A stretch of 64,000 nt of DNA from Paratrimastix pyriformis. Taxonomy: Eukaryota > Preaxostyla > Paratrimastigidae. A program made the position numbers and the translations under genes. Under the pieces are notes generated by a model. The model ran no database searches and was not told the DNA's origin. It saw only the letters and a list, made by a program, of their open reading frames with translations. The stretch is taken from positions 282,763-346,762 of the forward strand of contig JAPMOS010000033.1 of NCBI GenBank assembly GCA_027972325.1. Reading direction: 5' to 3'. This document shows positions 23,053 through 44,776 of this stretch, piece by piece. How positions within the stretch are numbered: position 1 is the stretch's first letter; each line of letters begins with the position of its first letter.

Positions 23053-24856
23053 CCCCCCACCCCACCCGAGGACGCGACCCTTCGGGTCGATGGGGGCAGC
23101 CCCGCCCCCGCGGCCTCCCTGCCCCGCTCCAGGCCATCATCCATCCTTGGGGCTTTTCCATTTCCTTCCACCCATTCCTTCCATTCCCTTCCCCTCCACC
23201 CTCCCCATCCGTCCATTCCTTCCCCCGCCTCCGTCCACCACCCCGCCCCCCCCCCCTTCCCCCTTCCGTCCCGTCCGTCCGTCCCCCCGTCCGTCCCCGT
23301 CCGTCCCGTCCGCCCCCATTCCCGTCCGTCCCCGTCCCGTCCCCGTCCGCCACCACCCCGCTCCCATCCACCTTCCCCCTTCCAGGCCACCACCGCCGCC
23401 CCGCCCCGCCCCCGGCCCGTCCCCCAGGGCCGGATGGTCCACGGCCCTTCCGGTCGCCCTCGCCCCCTTCCAGCCCCGCCGCCGCCAGTGCAGCAGCATC
23501 CCGATCGGACGCCCTCGCCGCCCGTGTCCGCCCGCCTCGCCGCCTCGTCGCTCTTCCCGGATCTCCCCGCCCCCGTTCCCCCGGCCCCTCAGGTCCGTCC
23601 CTGCCCATGCCCCTGCCTATGCCCCTATCCCTATCCTTGTCCCTGTCCCTCCCTGTCCCTGTCCGGTATTCTGAGGGCCCGGGTCGAAAGCGTCGCGTGC
23701 GGCGGTGTCTTGGTTGTCCTGACCGCTCGATCGTCTGGCCTGGGTGTCGTCTGGCCTGGATGCCTCCCCGCAGCCGACTCCGGCACCTTCGCCCGGCCGC
23801 CCCGACGACTCGCCGCTACCGAGGAGCCCCATGGGGCCCGAGGCCTCCCCGCCATCCTCCCCGCCCCCGCCCCTTCGTCCCGCCCCGGCCCCGGATGCCC
23901 TCCAGCCAGTAGCATCCCCCGCCTCCGCCGGCTCGCCCACCGAGGAGCCGAGCCCCCCCGAGGAGGCTCCCCCAAGCGACGTTGCCCTGGGGGTCGACCC
24001 GGCCGCCCCCGACGCACTGGGCTTCTGGGGCCTCGACACCGAGCCCGAGCCGCCTTCAGCCGACCCCCAGCCGCCTGCCCAGGGCCCGGCCCCGGGCGCG
24101 GAGGTGGCGGCCCAGACCCAAGCCGTGGCGCCCCCCGTGAAGCGGGGCCGAGGGCGGCCCAGGGGCAGCGGCAAGAAGAGCGCAGTCGCCCCCGGGCCGG
24201 CCCCCACCACCGCCAGCAGGGAACTCCGCGCGCGCCCGTCCCGCACGCCCGTGTTCCCGGCCCTCCTCCCATTGGGCTCGCAACAGCCACCAGTGGCGAT
24301 CTCGGCACCGGAGCCCACACCGACTGGACCCGCGCCGGCCGAGACGCGTGTGCCCGCCTCGCCTGGGGGCCTCCTTCTGGAGCCGCTGCCCGCCCCGCCC
24401 CTGAAGCGAGGCCACGAGGACATTTCCTCAGGCAGCAAGGGGCGCGGGAGGGGCAGGGGCCGCGGGAGGGGAAGAGGCAGAGGCAGGGGCAGAGGTCGCC
24501 CCCGAGGCAGCGGCGGCCGGGTTCTGAGCCGCGATTCGGGGGAGGATTCGACCGACCGGGGGACCAACGGCGGCATCGAGGACGACGACCAGGACGGGGC
24601 GGCCGAGGGCGATGATGGTGATGCCGCTGCTGGGAACTGCATCCTTGTTGACGCTGCTGTCAATGTTCCCCCGCCGCCTTCGGTCAGCCCGCCGGCGGAC
24701 GGCCCCAGCCGCACGACGACGCCCACGTCCCTCTTCGGGCAGCCCTCCCCGCACCTCCCAGCGCCATCGCCTCCCTTGTGGGAAGGAGGGCTGGGATTGG
24801 TCCTGCCCCCAGGGACACCGATCCTGGCCAGCCCCGTCCTGCCTCCCATCCGATGA
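21418..24856 (+). CDS. SANT/Myb-domain protein with AT-hooks
   Basis: Probable chromatin or DNA-binding protein. Exon 21418-21651 begins with a Lys-rich segment (MPPKKKK) and a SANT/Myb domain: RWTPEEHNAFVDAFETHG, RDWDKIAAAVGTRD, and GHAQYYLLRLL in the position of the SHAQKYF motif. Exon 21723-21795 encodes LAKTRKGNGYTISGAP. The exon from 21852 encodes an acidic and Pro-rich region (VVITDEEDDG). The middle, 22500-23590, is low-complexity with CCGTCC-type repeats and probably contains introns I cannot place, since the flanking phases disagree. The last exon, from 23774, carries two AT-hook cores (KRGRGRPRGSGKK near 24145; GRPRGSGGR near 24500) within a Gly-Arg repeat, then Asp/Glu-rich sequence. 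It shares its domain plan with the minus-strand SANT gene at 6611-11565, though the tails do not look alike. Confidence 0.7.
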
Positions 24857-25385
24857 TGATAATGGCGTGGGTCGGGCTTTTTCCCCCCCATCCTATCTTC
24901 TCCCCCTTCTTGTCTTTTTTTTCTCCGATGATTCAAAAGTTTGGACCCAAACAAAATTTGGAGTCTGCCCATGTCTCCACCCATGTCTGCCAATCCCCGT
25001 CCCGTCCCACTGAGCTTGCGATTCACTCGGCTCATGAGCTATCCACGGGTCTGGTGCTCTCTGCCCTGTTGCTCTGTTTTTCGATTGAATCTGGACCTTG
25101 GTTCCCTGTAGTCCCCGGAGCGCCCACAACAGTCTGCCCCGGAAAGGTCTCTTTTTTTCTTCCCGACACTGACCGATTGATCTCTGAATTCCGATGTGCT
25201 TACTAAATGTGATCGATATGTAGACGCGCTTCGGGCGCGCCGCTCGCTCCCAAAACCGAGCCGCCAAAATCCATGAAGCCCGAAGGTCCTCACTCTTTCT
25301 TTTCACTGATGTGTTATGACATTTCCCTACATTCGTTGCAATATTTATTCGTTCTGCAGCTCCAGCCCGCGACCTTCGTTCCTCC
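24857..25385. other. intergenic region between SANT/AT-hook gene and kinase gene
   Basis: Ordinary AT-richer sequence with T-rich stretches (near 24910 and 25150) and no open frame that I can support. It holds the 3' flank of the SANT gene and the presumed promoter of the kinase gene. Confidence 0.5.
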
Positions 25386-28300
25386 ATGGAAAAATGTCGC
25401 CTCTCTGAGCATTTCTGCACCCGTCTGCGAGACATTTTCTCTCCAAACGACGTAAATTTCTTCTCATTCTTTTCAATTTTTATCTTCATTTGCTTACCTT
25501 GTAGTTGGCTCGCCTTTGGCTGATTCCCTCGAGGCATCTGGCCTCGGTGTCTGGGAGTGGGACATCGTCGCCGGGACCATTCGGATGAGCCCCCGGTTCC
25601 GAAAGATGTTGGGCCTTGTAGATAACGCACCCGGAATGAGCACAGCTCGTCTCGGTGTTTTGATCGATGCTGCCCTTGCCGAAGATCGGAGTCGCCGTCT
25701 GTCCTCTTTTCCGTCTCTCTGGCGTCTTCATACAACCACGCTCCTAGTCGATGGGGCCATCCGCCTTGTTCAGCAAGGCCTTTCGACCTCGGTGAACATC
25801 GAATTCCGCATCTGCCCCTCCCCCGTCACCCCGGCCATTGCCGCCGCCTCGGCAGGCTCATCGCCCTTCGCTGCTGCACAGGCATCCGCCTCGGCCACCA
25901 GCGCCCCCAACTCTCCGGCCGCGCGGCGGTCGCCGCCCTCCACGCCCACCAAGGCCGCCCCGCCGGTCCTGATGGAGCCCGCCGCCACCTCGGCGCCCCG
26001 CTGGGTGGCCCTCCGGGGCAGCCTGCCCCCCCAGCCTGCCGCCGCCGCCCAGCCGCAGGTCACTTCACCACCCGCTCGGTCGCTGAGCTCCTCCAAGGTC
26101 AGCCCGGCTCCCCCCCGCCTGCTGACTCACCCCCGGCGTGTATGTTCCCCCTTCGCGCAGCTTCCCCCGGTGGCCCCGGTGGCCCCCATCTCGGGGATGG
26201 TGCAGGGTGTGATCGAGGACGTGACGGGGGAGCGGGAGCAGGACCAGCAGATGGTGGCGGCCAAGGACGCCTCCGAGGCGGCCTCCCTGAGCAAGTCCAT
26301 GTTCATGCTCAAGATGTCCCAGGAGATCCGCACCCCCCTGCACGGCGTCATGGGCCTCAGGTCCGCTGCTGCTCGGGTTCCCTCCCCGTTGCTGCGCCCC
26401 GTGCCTCTCATCGAGGGCGGGGATGTGTGTGTGTGTGTGTGGGGGGGGCATGGAGGCGGGTGGCGAGGGATCACATCCTCATGCTTTCCTGTTGTCGATG
26501 CCTTGGGGCTCCCCGCGTCACCCCACCCGCGCAGCGCCCTTCTGCTGCGGACTGCGCTCTCGCTGAACCAGCGCGACTACGTGGAGGCCATTGCGCACAG
26601 CGGGGAGGAGCTGCTGACGATGGTGTCGGACGTGCTCGACATGGGCCAGCTCGAGACGGGCAAGTTCGGCCTCGAGGCGAGCCCCTTCTCGGTGACCACC
26701 CTGCTGACCGAGTCCCTGGCCAGCATCCGCTCGACGGCCTGCGAGAAGAAGCGCCTCGACCTGCGGGCCGAGATGTACGGCCCGGCCACCCACCGCATGG
26801 TCGCCCAGCCCGGGGGCGGCGCCCCGGTCCCCGCCTGGGCGCCCGGCTGCGCCACATGCAGCGGGCAGCTCTTCTCGGACCGGACCCGGGTGCGGCAGAT
26901 CCTCAACCACCTGATGACCAACGCGGTCAAGTTCACCGAGCAGGGCGAGATCACGGTCGTCGTCCGGGTCGACGACGAGTCCGACTTCTGCTTCTGGCGC
27001 AGCGCCACCAGCACCGACCTCAAGACGGGCGCCGTCATCACCACCACCACCCGCTGCAAGCAGCCCCACGACGAGCCGCCCGTCGTCACGACCGTCACCA
27101 CCAGTAAGAACCCCAACAAGTCCGTCCCATCCCCGCTTCCGACCAGGTATGCGTGCAGGGGGAGGGAGCGGGGCGATCGGAGGAAAGGGCATGCGATTCA
27201 TCGGGTTCTCCTCTCTTTCCTCGGCCTCTGCCTTTGCCTCCGCCTGCGGCCAGCGAGCACGACCGGCGCCGGGTGGTCAAGGCGGGCACCGTCACTGACA
27301 TGCCCGAGGGCTTCCGGCCCCCCTCGTACGCGGCCGCCTTCAGCCCCCGCGGCCGCCGCTCGACGGGCGAGGACGCGGCACACGTCTTCTTCGCCCCGCT
27401 GGCCTCGTCCTCGTCGGCCCCCGCCAGCGCGCCCGCCAACGCCTCGGCCAGCTTCTCGGCCCTGCTGGCCGCCCAGCGCAAGTCCCGGCCGGCCCTGCTC
27501 TCGATGGCGCCGGGCAACCTGCCCACGCCCCAGTGGAGCCCCCTCGAGGAGGCCAGCCAGCAGTTCCCCGGGGGCGAGGGGGTCGCCCAGCCCGCCCAGG
27601 CGGGCCCCATGCACAAGCTGCGGTTCGACATCTACGACACGGGCATCGGCATGGCCCCCGAGCACCTGCCCGTCATCTTCGAGCCCTTCTGCCAGGTCGA
27701 CACAAGCTTCGGCGGCAACGGCCTCGGGTTGCTGCTCTGCAAGAAGTCCGCCCCTTGCTCTCCCTCCCTCCCATCCATCCATCCATCCACCCATCCACCC
27801 ATCCATCCCTCGTCCTGCGACGGGAACTCACCGTTTTCTCCTGTCGGCGGTGGGTTGGGGGCTCCCCGCAGGGTGCTGGGCATGATGGGCGGGGCGATGG
27901 GGGTCGAGAGCACGCTGGGCAAGGGCAGCCACTTCTGGTTCGCCCTGGAGGTGCCCGAGTACGTGCCCGCCCAGACGCCCCCCCACACGCCCACCCCCAT
28001 CCCGTCGCCCGTCCAGCCGTCGCCCTTCCCGCTGCCTGCCGGCAACACGGCCTTCCCCTCGGCCGGGGCCATCCTGCCCCTGGACGAGGCCGCCGCGGAG
28101 GCCCGGCCCGCCGCCCGGGCCCACCGGCACCACGCCGCCACGTCGTCGCGCCGCTCGGCGGCCACTGAGGAGAGCCCCCTCGAGCAGCCCCACGCCCTCC
28201 GCATCCTCGTGGCAGAGGTCCGCCTTCCGGCCGGCCGGCCGGTTTCCCCCGGTGATGCGGATGTGTGCCGTCTCGGTGTCGTGTCCGCGTGTCCGCGTGT

Positions 28301-29771
28301 CCGCGTGTCCGCGTGTCCGCGTGTCCGCGTGTCCGCGTGTCCGCGTGTCCGCGTGTCCGCGTGTCCGCGTGTCCGCGTCGGTGGCATGAGCAGTGTGTTC
28401 CCGGCCCTGATCTGGGTGCCCCTGGGGGGTGGGTGAGACGACGCGCCCTCTCCTGACCCTCTGGCGCCGCTCTTCTCTGGGGGGGGGGGGGCGTCTGGTG
28501 GCCGCGCAGGACAACCCGATCAACCTGAAGGTGGCCATGGGCATGATCCGTCGCATGGGCCACCTGGGCGACGGGGTCAGCAACGGCGCGGAGGCCCTGA
28601 AGAAGCTCGTCGAGTCGGCCCAGTGGGTGGGCATCCCGGGCGCTGCTTCGACGTCATCCTGATGGACCTCAACATGCCCGTCTCGACGGCATCCAGGCCA
28701 CCCGGGCCATCCGCGAGCGGGCCAGGGCACCCTGGCCGACTCCCACCGGGGCCGAGGACGAGATAGTGACGGCAGCTCCAAGAGCCGCGGCCACGCGGCC
28801 CCGCCCGCCCCTGTCGGCCTCCTCGAGCGAGGGTGGCCCGGCCCCGTCGGAGGGCGACCAGGACCCCGACCAAGAACTCATCGGCCGCTACTTCGCCGAC
28901 ATCCCCATCATCGCCCTCACCGCCTACGTCAGCGAGGAAGACCGGCAGCGGTCTGGCGCAGCCCCCCCCGCCCCTCCAGCACTCGCCTTTCCATCCCCCG
29001 CCGCCCATCCCGCATCTCCTCATCCCCGCTTTGCTGCCGCGCGCTGGTTTCCTTTTTCGCTGCAGGTGCTTCGAGGCGGGCATGACGGACTACCTGGGCA
29101 AGCCGCTCAACCTGACCCAGCTCGAGGCCTGCCTGCGCAAGTGGATTCCCTGCCTGGGCGGCAGGGGCGGCGCCGGGGCCGACGGGGACGGCCGCTCGGA
29201 GCTCGAGTCCGGGGCTGAGGACTCGGGGGTGCGCCCGCGCCGCTCGGCGGCCCTGGAGGTGGTCGGGTCGGCCGACGAGGCCTCCGCCCTGGGCGCCGGG
29301 GACGGTCCGCATCTGCAGCCTGCCCGCCTTTGATCGACCCCCCCCCCCCCCCCCCCCCCCGTCCCGCTTGCCATCCATCCAGCCATCCATCTATCCATCC
29401 TCACCTCTCCCCTCCCCTCCCCGGCAGCAGCCTCGCGGAGGCATCACCATCGGCGCCACCACCACCGCTCGAAGGACGCGGCCGGGGAGGAGCCCGCCGC
29501 GGCGGGTGAGGACGAGGAGGCCGACGATGCCGGGCCGGCGCCCATGCTGGGGCTGGGCGTGGGCATGCAGGCCGTGCCGCAGGGCATGGGCATCACCGAG
29601 GAGGGGCCCGAGGGGGAGGACGAGCAGCCCGTGCAGGTCAACGACCCCGCCGCGACGGCCCTCGAGGGCACGGCCGGGGTGGTGCACGAGGGGGGCGAGC
29701 AGCCCCTGGAGGAGCACCTCGACGCCATCCGCGAGGGCGACGAGGACGAGGCCAACGGGCCCGCCGCCTGA
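25386..29771 (+). CDS. hybrid histidine kinase-like protein (PAS, HATPase, receiver) with H-box Gln
   Basis: Two-component-type signalling protein. Exons: 25506-26097 (PAS-like; GVWEWDIVAGTIRMSPRF), 26161-26360 (dimerisation helix), 26535-27103, 27254-27745, 27872-28217, 28510-28950, 29066-29304, 29428-29771. The ATP-binding domain keeps the N-box (QILNHLMTNAVKF), G1 (DTGIGM), F-box (FEPF) and G2 (GGNGLGL). The H-box reads KMSQEIRTPLHG: the phospho-accepting His is Gln (codon 26320-26322). The receiver keeps LVAEDNPINL, LMDLNMP (phospho-acceptor Asp), ALTAY and YLGKPL, so it looks functional. Two frame breaks near 28640 and 28685 interrupt the receiver and are probably sequence errors. A first exon with ATG at 25386 (MEKCRLSEHF) is plausible, but its join does not keep phase. 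The C-terminal tail is acidic. It could be a pseudokinase that signals by binding or by receiving phosphate from elsewhere. Confidence 0.85.
28283..28379 (+). repeat. (CGTGTCCG)n octanucleotide array in kinase intron
   Basis: About 12 perfect 8-mers inside the intron between exons 27872-28217 and 28510-28950. Confidence 0.92.
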
Positions 29772-30195
29772 GCGGCTCGGATCGCCCGGCCCTCCCCCCG
29801 CGCCCCCCGCGCTGCTGTGCACATTCCTTCCCCGCCCAGCCCCACCTCGCGCTCTCTTGTTGCTGTTGTTGCCATTCGTCTCGGATCTCCTCCGAGCTGC
29901 CTGCTCTGTGGCATTCCGTTCCGTCTCCACTCCTCCTCTCCTCTCCCTTCCTTCGTTTAACGGCCTCAGTGCGTGTGGCGTGGCGGCTGGCTGGCTCTTT
30001 CTATTCCCCAATTCTGTGAGTGTCCGTCCATCCGTCTTAGCTGTTCGTGCCGCGGTCGCGGGTCGGCTTGTCTGCTTTGTGACTGCCGTGTATAGAGTCG
30101 CCCGACTGGCTCCCGCCCGGCCTCGGGATCGGGGGACAATCGACACAGAAAGGAAAGGAGGGGAAGCGGCCCTTGTCTTGGGGAACCGATTGCCG
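29772..30195. other. kinase 3' flank
   Basis: Downstream of the kinase stop. A C/T-rich stretch is followed by ordinary sequence. No plus-strand gene is seen. If the START gene's last exon is correctly placed (30196-30275), this is a convergent intergenic region. Confidence 0.5.
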
Positions 30196-30275
30196 TTACG
30201 CGGTGGCCGTGGCGGCGGGGGCGGCCGGAGTGCCCGTCGGGGTGGCACCGGGGACGGGGGCATTGCCCGAGTGGT
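30196..30275 (-). CDS. candidate last exon of the START-domain gene, across the LINE array
   Basis: Minus-strand frame DHSGNAPVPGATPTG, then an Ala/Pro/Thr end and TAA at 30196-30198. A possible AG acceptor at 30276-30277 follows a pyrimidine-rich stretch, and its phase matches the GTCTGT donor at 44235. No other 3' end for the START gene is visible between the G tract and the LINE array. The match rests on phase and strand only, with low-complexity sequence. Confidence 0.3.
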
Positions 30276-30329
30276 CTCCCCAGGTGGCGGATGTCGGCAC
30301 CGGAGGTGGAGGAGGAGGAGGGGTGGACC

Positions 30330-30331
<2 letters not shown>

Positions 30332-30426
<95 letters not shown>
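30332..30426. repeat. (TG)n microsatellite, left border of LINE array
   Basis: About 47 TG units between unique host sequence on the left and a LINE fragment on the right. Confidence 0.98.
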
Positions 30427-30427
<1 letters not shown>

Positions 30428-31436
30428 CCCGCGACCTGGCGGTGAAGGGCTGGACGGTGGAGCTGGTCCCCTTCGAGGTGGGCTCCATCGGGTTCCTGAC
30501 ACGTTCCTATCATGCCATGACCCGGCTGCTGGGCATTGGCTCCAAAACCCTCTCCACCTCGATCTCTGACACTGTCCTGCGCTGCAGTTACTGGATCTTC
30601 CTGTCCCGGGCGACCAAGTGTGGACCCCATGGGCGATCCATCTGTAACTCAGCTGCCTGTCCTGACCCGTGTCCCTTGTCCCCTGTCCTGTCCCGTCCCC
30701 TTGCTCGTCCCGTCCTTTTGTTTTGCTCGTCCCGTCCCGTGGTGGTGTGTGGCCGGGGATCCCCGGAGGTGGTGGCACTGCCCCTAGCGCTCCGATCAGT
30801 AGGCTCATTCTGGGTGCCACTACACTTTCCGGATCCACTCCCCGTCTCGTGGGGATGGACCGTTTTCTTTCGTCCTGTCCCTACTTCTGCTCCCCCCCAC
30901 ACTCTCCACACCCCGGCCCCGTCCCGTCCCGTCCCGTCCCGTCCCGTCCGTCCCGTTCTTCACCGTGCCCCTCTGTGCTACGTGCGGCCTGTCCTGGTCG
31001 TGCTGCCCCTACGTCCCGTCCCTGGTGCGCCGTCCCGTCCCGACCCGTCCCGTTCGTTGCCCGTCCCGTCCGTCGTCGATGCTCGCCATCGACATTCTAC
31101 TTGCGCACCCAATCGAAAAGGTCTGTGTCATATGCTCCGATTGCCCCTTGTCTTGCCTGTGTCGGGGACCCCCTTTGGCGCGACACATGCTGCTGCCGTG
31201 CGATGTGGTGAGAGCGTGAGCTGTCCATCCACACCATGTGACGGATCCCTTGTGGGTCCTGATTTCCGGTCTCGGATGTTGACGTGCTCTTCCGCCTGAG
31301 CGCTTTGCCGTTGACTGACCCTTGTTCGCTGCCGCCTGCTTGCGTATGTTGGCTTGGTGGACACTGCTTGACTATGGCGCTTCCCTCGTGGACTGTGCCT
31401 ACATTTCTTGCGGTGTCTCTCTTCCCTCTTTTCAAT
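30427..31436 (+). mobile_element. LINE copy 1, 5'-truncated (C-terminal end plus 3' UTR)
   Basis: It begins abruptly after the TG tract inside the endonuclease domain (TRDLAVKGWTVELVPFEVG), reaches the ORF stop at about 30645, and continues through the roughly 790-base 3' UTR ending in TTTTCAAT at 31436. It is nearly identical to 35118-36126 of the full copy. Such 5' truncation is typical of target-primed reverse transcription. Confidence 0.9.
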
Positions 31437-38020
<6,584 letters not shown>

Positions 38021-38037
38021 NNNNNNNNNNNNNNNNN
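38021..38037. other. assembly gap (17 N)
   Basis: Seventeen N inside the LINE array. The sequence on the left is the endonuclease of copy 2; on the right it is mid-RT of copy 3. The missing copy-2 end, UTR and any TG tract (perhaps 1.2 kb or more) are therefore hidden. Confidence 1.
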
Positions 38038-40913
38038 CAACCTCCGTGGAGTGGCTGAAGAGTGTGGACGTGCCGGGGTACGCGTTCAAGGTCCCCGAGG
38101 GTACGCCCCATCACGGTCCGCGAGACCCTATACGCAGATGACACAAAGTTCCTGACCCAAAATGAGAAAGACAACCAAATGCTCCTGGATGGAATGGACG
38201 CCTTTTTGGGTGGTCGCGCTGTCTGCGGGCCAAGACCAAAAGTGCCTGACGTTCGGCATGAAAAAGTTCAGGCGTGATGTCAAGGTGGTGCGGACTGTCA
38301 CCCCACCACGAGCGCAGAGTACAGCCCGTATGACCCACGCCTGCACATTGGCCCCGAACCGATCCCGTTCCTGGGAGCAGCCCTTCAAATGCCTGGGCCG
38401 GTTGATCTATGTGAACCTGAGGGATGACAAGATCCGTGAGAAGGTGTCTGGTGACTTGGGGGATGCTGGAAAAGTGGATGCCCTGTCCCTGTCAGGACCC
38501 CAGAAGGCCTGGCTGTACAACCACGCCATCGCACCACGGATGTCGTGGCCTTTCATGATCTATGAGTTCCCTCAGTCATTTGTGGAGCGGACCCTCATGC
38601 CCCTGTGAAGGAGCGTCTGAAAGCCTGGTTTGGCATGTCCAAGTGTGCCTCCCCTGACATCCTGTTCCTGGATCGGGCACAGAAGGGGCTGGGCTGTGTG
38701 GATCTGGGCGATCGCGATGGGCACTGTGCGCTCGCACCTGCTGAAACACTCCTCGGACCTGCGTGTCAACGACCTGTATGCATACATCCGGGGAGTGGAG
38801 TCCCGTGACCGAAAGCGGAAGTTCCGCCCGACCGTCACCCTGGAAACGGCCGAGAGGACTGTCGAGCTGAACCGTCTGACGGAGCTCGGGCAGACGGGGA
38901 GGGCGGGTCTGGGGGCCGACCGCAAGAAGAAGCGGACCCCAGCCCGAGGAGGACGCGGCTGGGCACCGGCACGCGGTCCTGGGGTGGTGAAACAGGAACA
39001 GAACGAGGCACACAGGAGACACCTGCTCTCGCTGGCTGTGCAGGGCCGGTTTCTGCACTGGGATGAGTGCATGCATCAGGACCTCTCATGGAGCCGGCTC
39101 ATCTATGACATGCCCCGGCCCTTGTCAAGTTCTATCTGAATGCCACCCTTGACACTGTCCCCTCCCCTCTGAACCTGACCCGATGGCGGAAAACGGTGGA
39201 TGACCGTTGCGCACTGTGTGGGAAAGCGCACTGTGGGCTCTTTCACATCTTGAGCTTCTGCGGGAAAGCACTCGAGCAGGGTCGATTCACGTGTCACAAT
39301 CACGTCTTGACCCTGGTTGCCGGTGCGATCCGGGACAAGGTGGAGAAATCCCACTCTGGCCCCGTCAAGCGGGGCATCCGCTTTGTCAAGGCCGCTGCTG
39401 TTGTTGCGGCTGCCCCTGTCCCTGCCCCTGCCCTGCTCCTGCTCCTGCTCCTGCTCCCGCTCCTGCTCCTGCTCCTGCTCCTGCCCTTGCTACTGCTGCT
39501 GCTATTGTTGCTGCGGCTGCTCCGGCTCGAACCCGTGCCTGTGTCCGCTTCGTGAAAGCTGCTGCTGCTGTGGCCGCAGCCAAAGCCCTGCCCCGGTCCC
39601 TGCTCCTGCTCCTGTTCCTGCCCCAGCTGCTCCAGCTGTCCCGCCTGCTCCGCCCCTCATGTCCCTGTCCCCGCCCTGCTGCCGTCCCTGCTGCCGCTGC
39701 TGCCGCCCCGAGCTTACTTGATCTGGCCCGTGACTGGGTGATGTACGTTGACCTGCCCGATTTCCCGAATGGTGTTCCCCTGGATGCTGCACTGGGGGGG
39801 TGCCGGCACCCAACAGCGCCCGGACCTGGTGCTGCGCTCGGAGACACTGAAAAGATTGTGCTCCTGGAACTTACAGTCCCCTCGGGCACAATGTGAGTGC
39901 GGCACACGAGCGTAAAACAGCCCATATTTGGCCCTGACCCGCGACCTGGCGGTGAAGGGCTGGACGGTGGAGCTGGTCCCCTTCGAGGTGGGCTCCATCG
40001 GGTTCCTGACACGTTCCTATCATGCCATGACCCGGCTGCTGGGCATTGGCTCCAAACCCTCTCCACCTCGATCTCTGACACTGTCCTGCGCTGCAGTTAC
40101 TGGATCTTCCTGTCCCGGGGCGACCAAGTGTGGACCCCATGGGCGATCCATCTGTAACTCAGCTGCCTGTCCTGACCCGTGTCCCTTGTCCCCTGTCCAT
40201 TGCTCGTCCCGTCCTTTTGTTTGCTCGTCCCGTCCCGTGGTGGTGTGTGGCCGGGGATCCCCGGAGGTGGTGGCACTGCCCCTAGCACTCCGATCAGTAG
40301 GCTCATTCTGGGTGCCACTACACTTTCCGGATCCACTCCCCCGTCTCGTGGGGATGGACCGTTTCTTTCTTCGTCCTGTCTACTTCTGCTCCCCACACTC
40401 TCCACACCCGGCCCCGTCCCGTCCCGTCCGTCCCGTCCCGTCCGTCCCGTTCTTCACCGTGCCCTCTGTGCTACGTGCGGCCTGTCCTGGTCGTGCTGCC
40501 CCTACGTCCGTCCCTGGTGCGCCGTCCGTCCCGACCCGTCCCGTTCGTTGCCCGTCCCGTCCGTCGTCGATGCTCGCCATCGACATTCTACGCACCCAAT
40601 CGAAAGGTCTGTGTCATATGCTCCGATTGCCTTGTCTTGCCTGTGTCGGGGACCCCTTTGGCGCGACACATGCTGCTGCCGTGCGATGTGGTGAGCGTGA
40701 GCTGTCCATCCACACCATGTGACGGATCCCTTGTGGGTCCTGATTTCCGGTCTCGGATGTTGACGTGCTCTTCCGCCTGAGCGCTTTGCCGTTGACTGAC
40801 CTTGTTCGCTGCCGCCTGCTTGCGTATGTTGGCTTGGTGGACACTGCTTGACTATGGCGCTTCCCTCGTGGACTGTGCCTACATTTCTGCGGTGTCTCTC
40901 TTCCCTCTTTCAA
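38038..40913 (+). mobile_element. LINE copy 3, 5' end lost in the gap
   Basis: It begins about 100 bases before the YADD codons, runs to the ORF stop near 40157, and has the 3' UTR 40158-40913 ending in CAA before (TG)n. Same order of domains as the full copy, with several one-base deletions. Confidence 0.88.
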
Positions 40914-44205
<3,292 letters not shown>

Positions 44206-44235
44206 GGGGGGGGGGGAGGGAGGAGGGGGACAGAC

Positions 44236-44776
44236 CGATGCACAGGGGCTGCTTGAGGCCGATCGAGGCCTGGATGAAGCCAGGAACCCAGCCGGCCAGG
44301 TCGACCTGACCCACGTAGGTCACCTCACACTCGTTCTCGCCACGGGGAACGAACTTCATGCCCGAGATGATCACCCGCGACGAAGCCCTTCTGGGGGGGG
44401 CACCGGGGTCCTCCACCGACGGTGGCGGTGAGCACGCCGGTGGGCAGGACACGCTTCGTGTAAAGATGCACATATCGCGGTTGCTCGCCACCCCGCCGTG
44501 AAAGCGGGGGTTCATAATGGCCGTGCTCGCGTCAATGTCCTCAACGCAATCAACACCCATGAACATCGAGTCCCACTGCTTCCGGTAGGTCTCGTTGGTG
44601 CTTGCATAATACATGGCCATGAAGGGCTTGTTGATAATGGCAACGCCCTTGAAAGCCTTGCGGCCACTCTCAACTTCCATGGAGAAAATGCGCACGCCGT
44701 CTTCTTCCTTGACAAAGGTCCAGGAAGGGTTGTTCATGAAATCCTCGGATTCTTGGAGAACCGCTTCAGGCTGCAT
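44236..44776 (-). CDS. START (lipid-transfer) domain protein
   Basis: Single START domain, a hydrophobic-pocket fold that carries a lipid. The start at 44776 gives MQPEAVLQESEDFMNNPS, then EEDGVRIFSMEVESG, FKGVAIINKPFMAMYY, RKQWDSMFMGVDCVEDID and, after a low-quality stretch, VIISGMKFVPRGENECEVTY and VGQVDLAGWVPGFI. The domain lacks only its last few residues. Frame breaks between about 44370 and 44470 fall at C runs and are probably errors; removing them by eye is not needed to recognise the family. The exon ends at a GTCTGT donor (44230-44235). Downstream in the transcript come poly-C, CA repeats and the antisense LINE array. Ligand unknown. Confidence 0.75.

Noticed and set aside
25386-29771. 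Bacterial transfer or contamination as the source of the histidine kinase.
   Set aside because: The gene has at least seven introns with the same GTCCGC donors as its neighbours. Ancient transfer cannot be excluded, but recent transfer is not supported.
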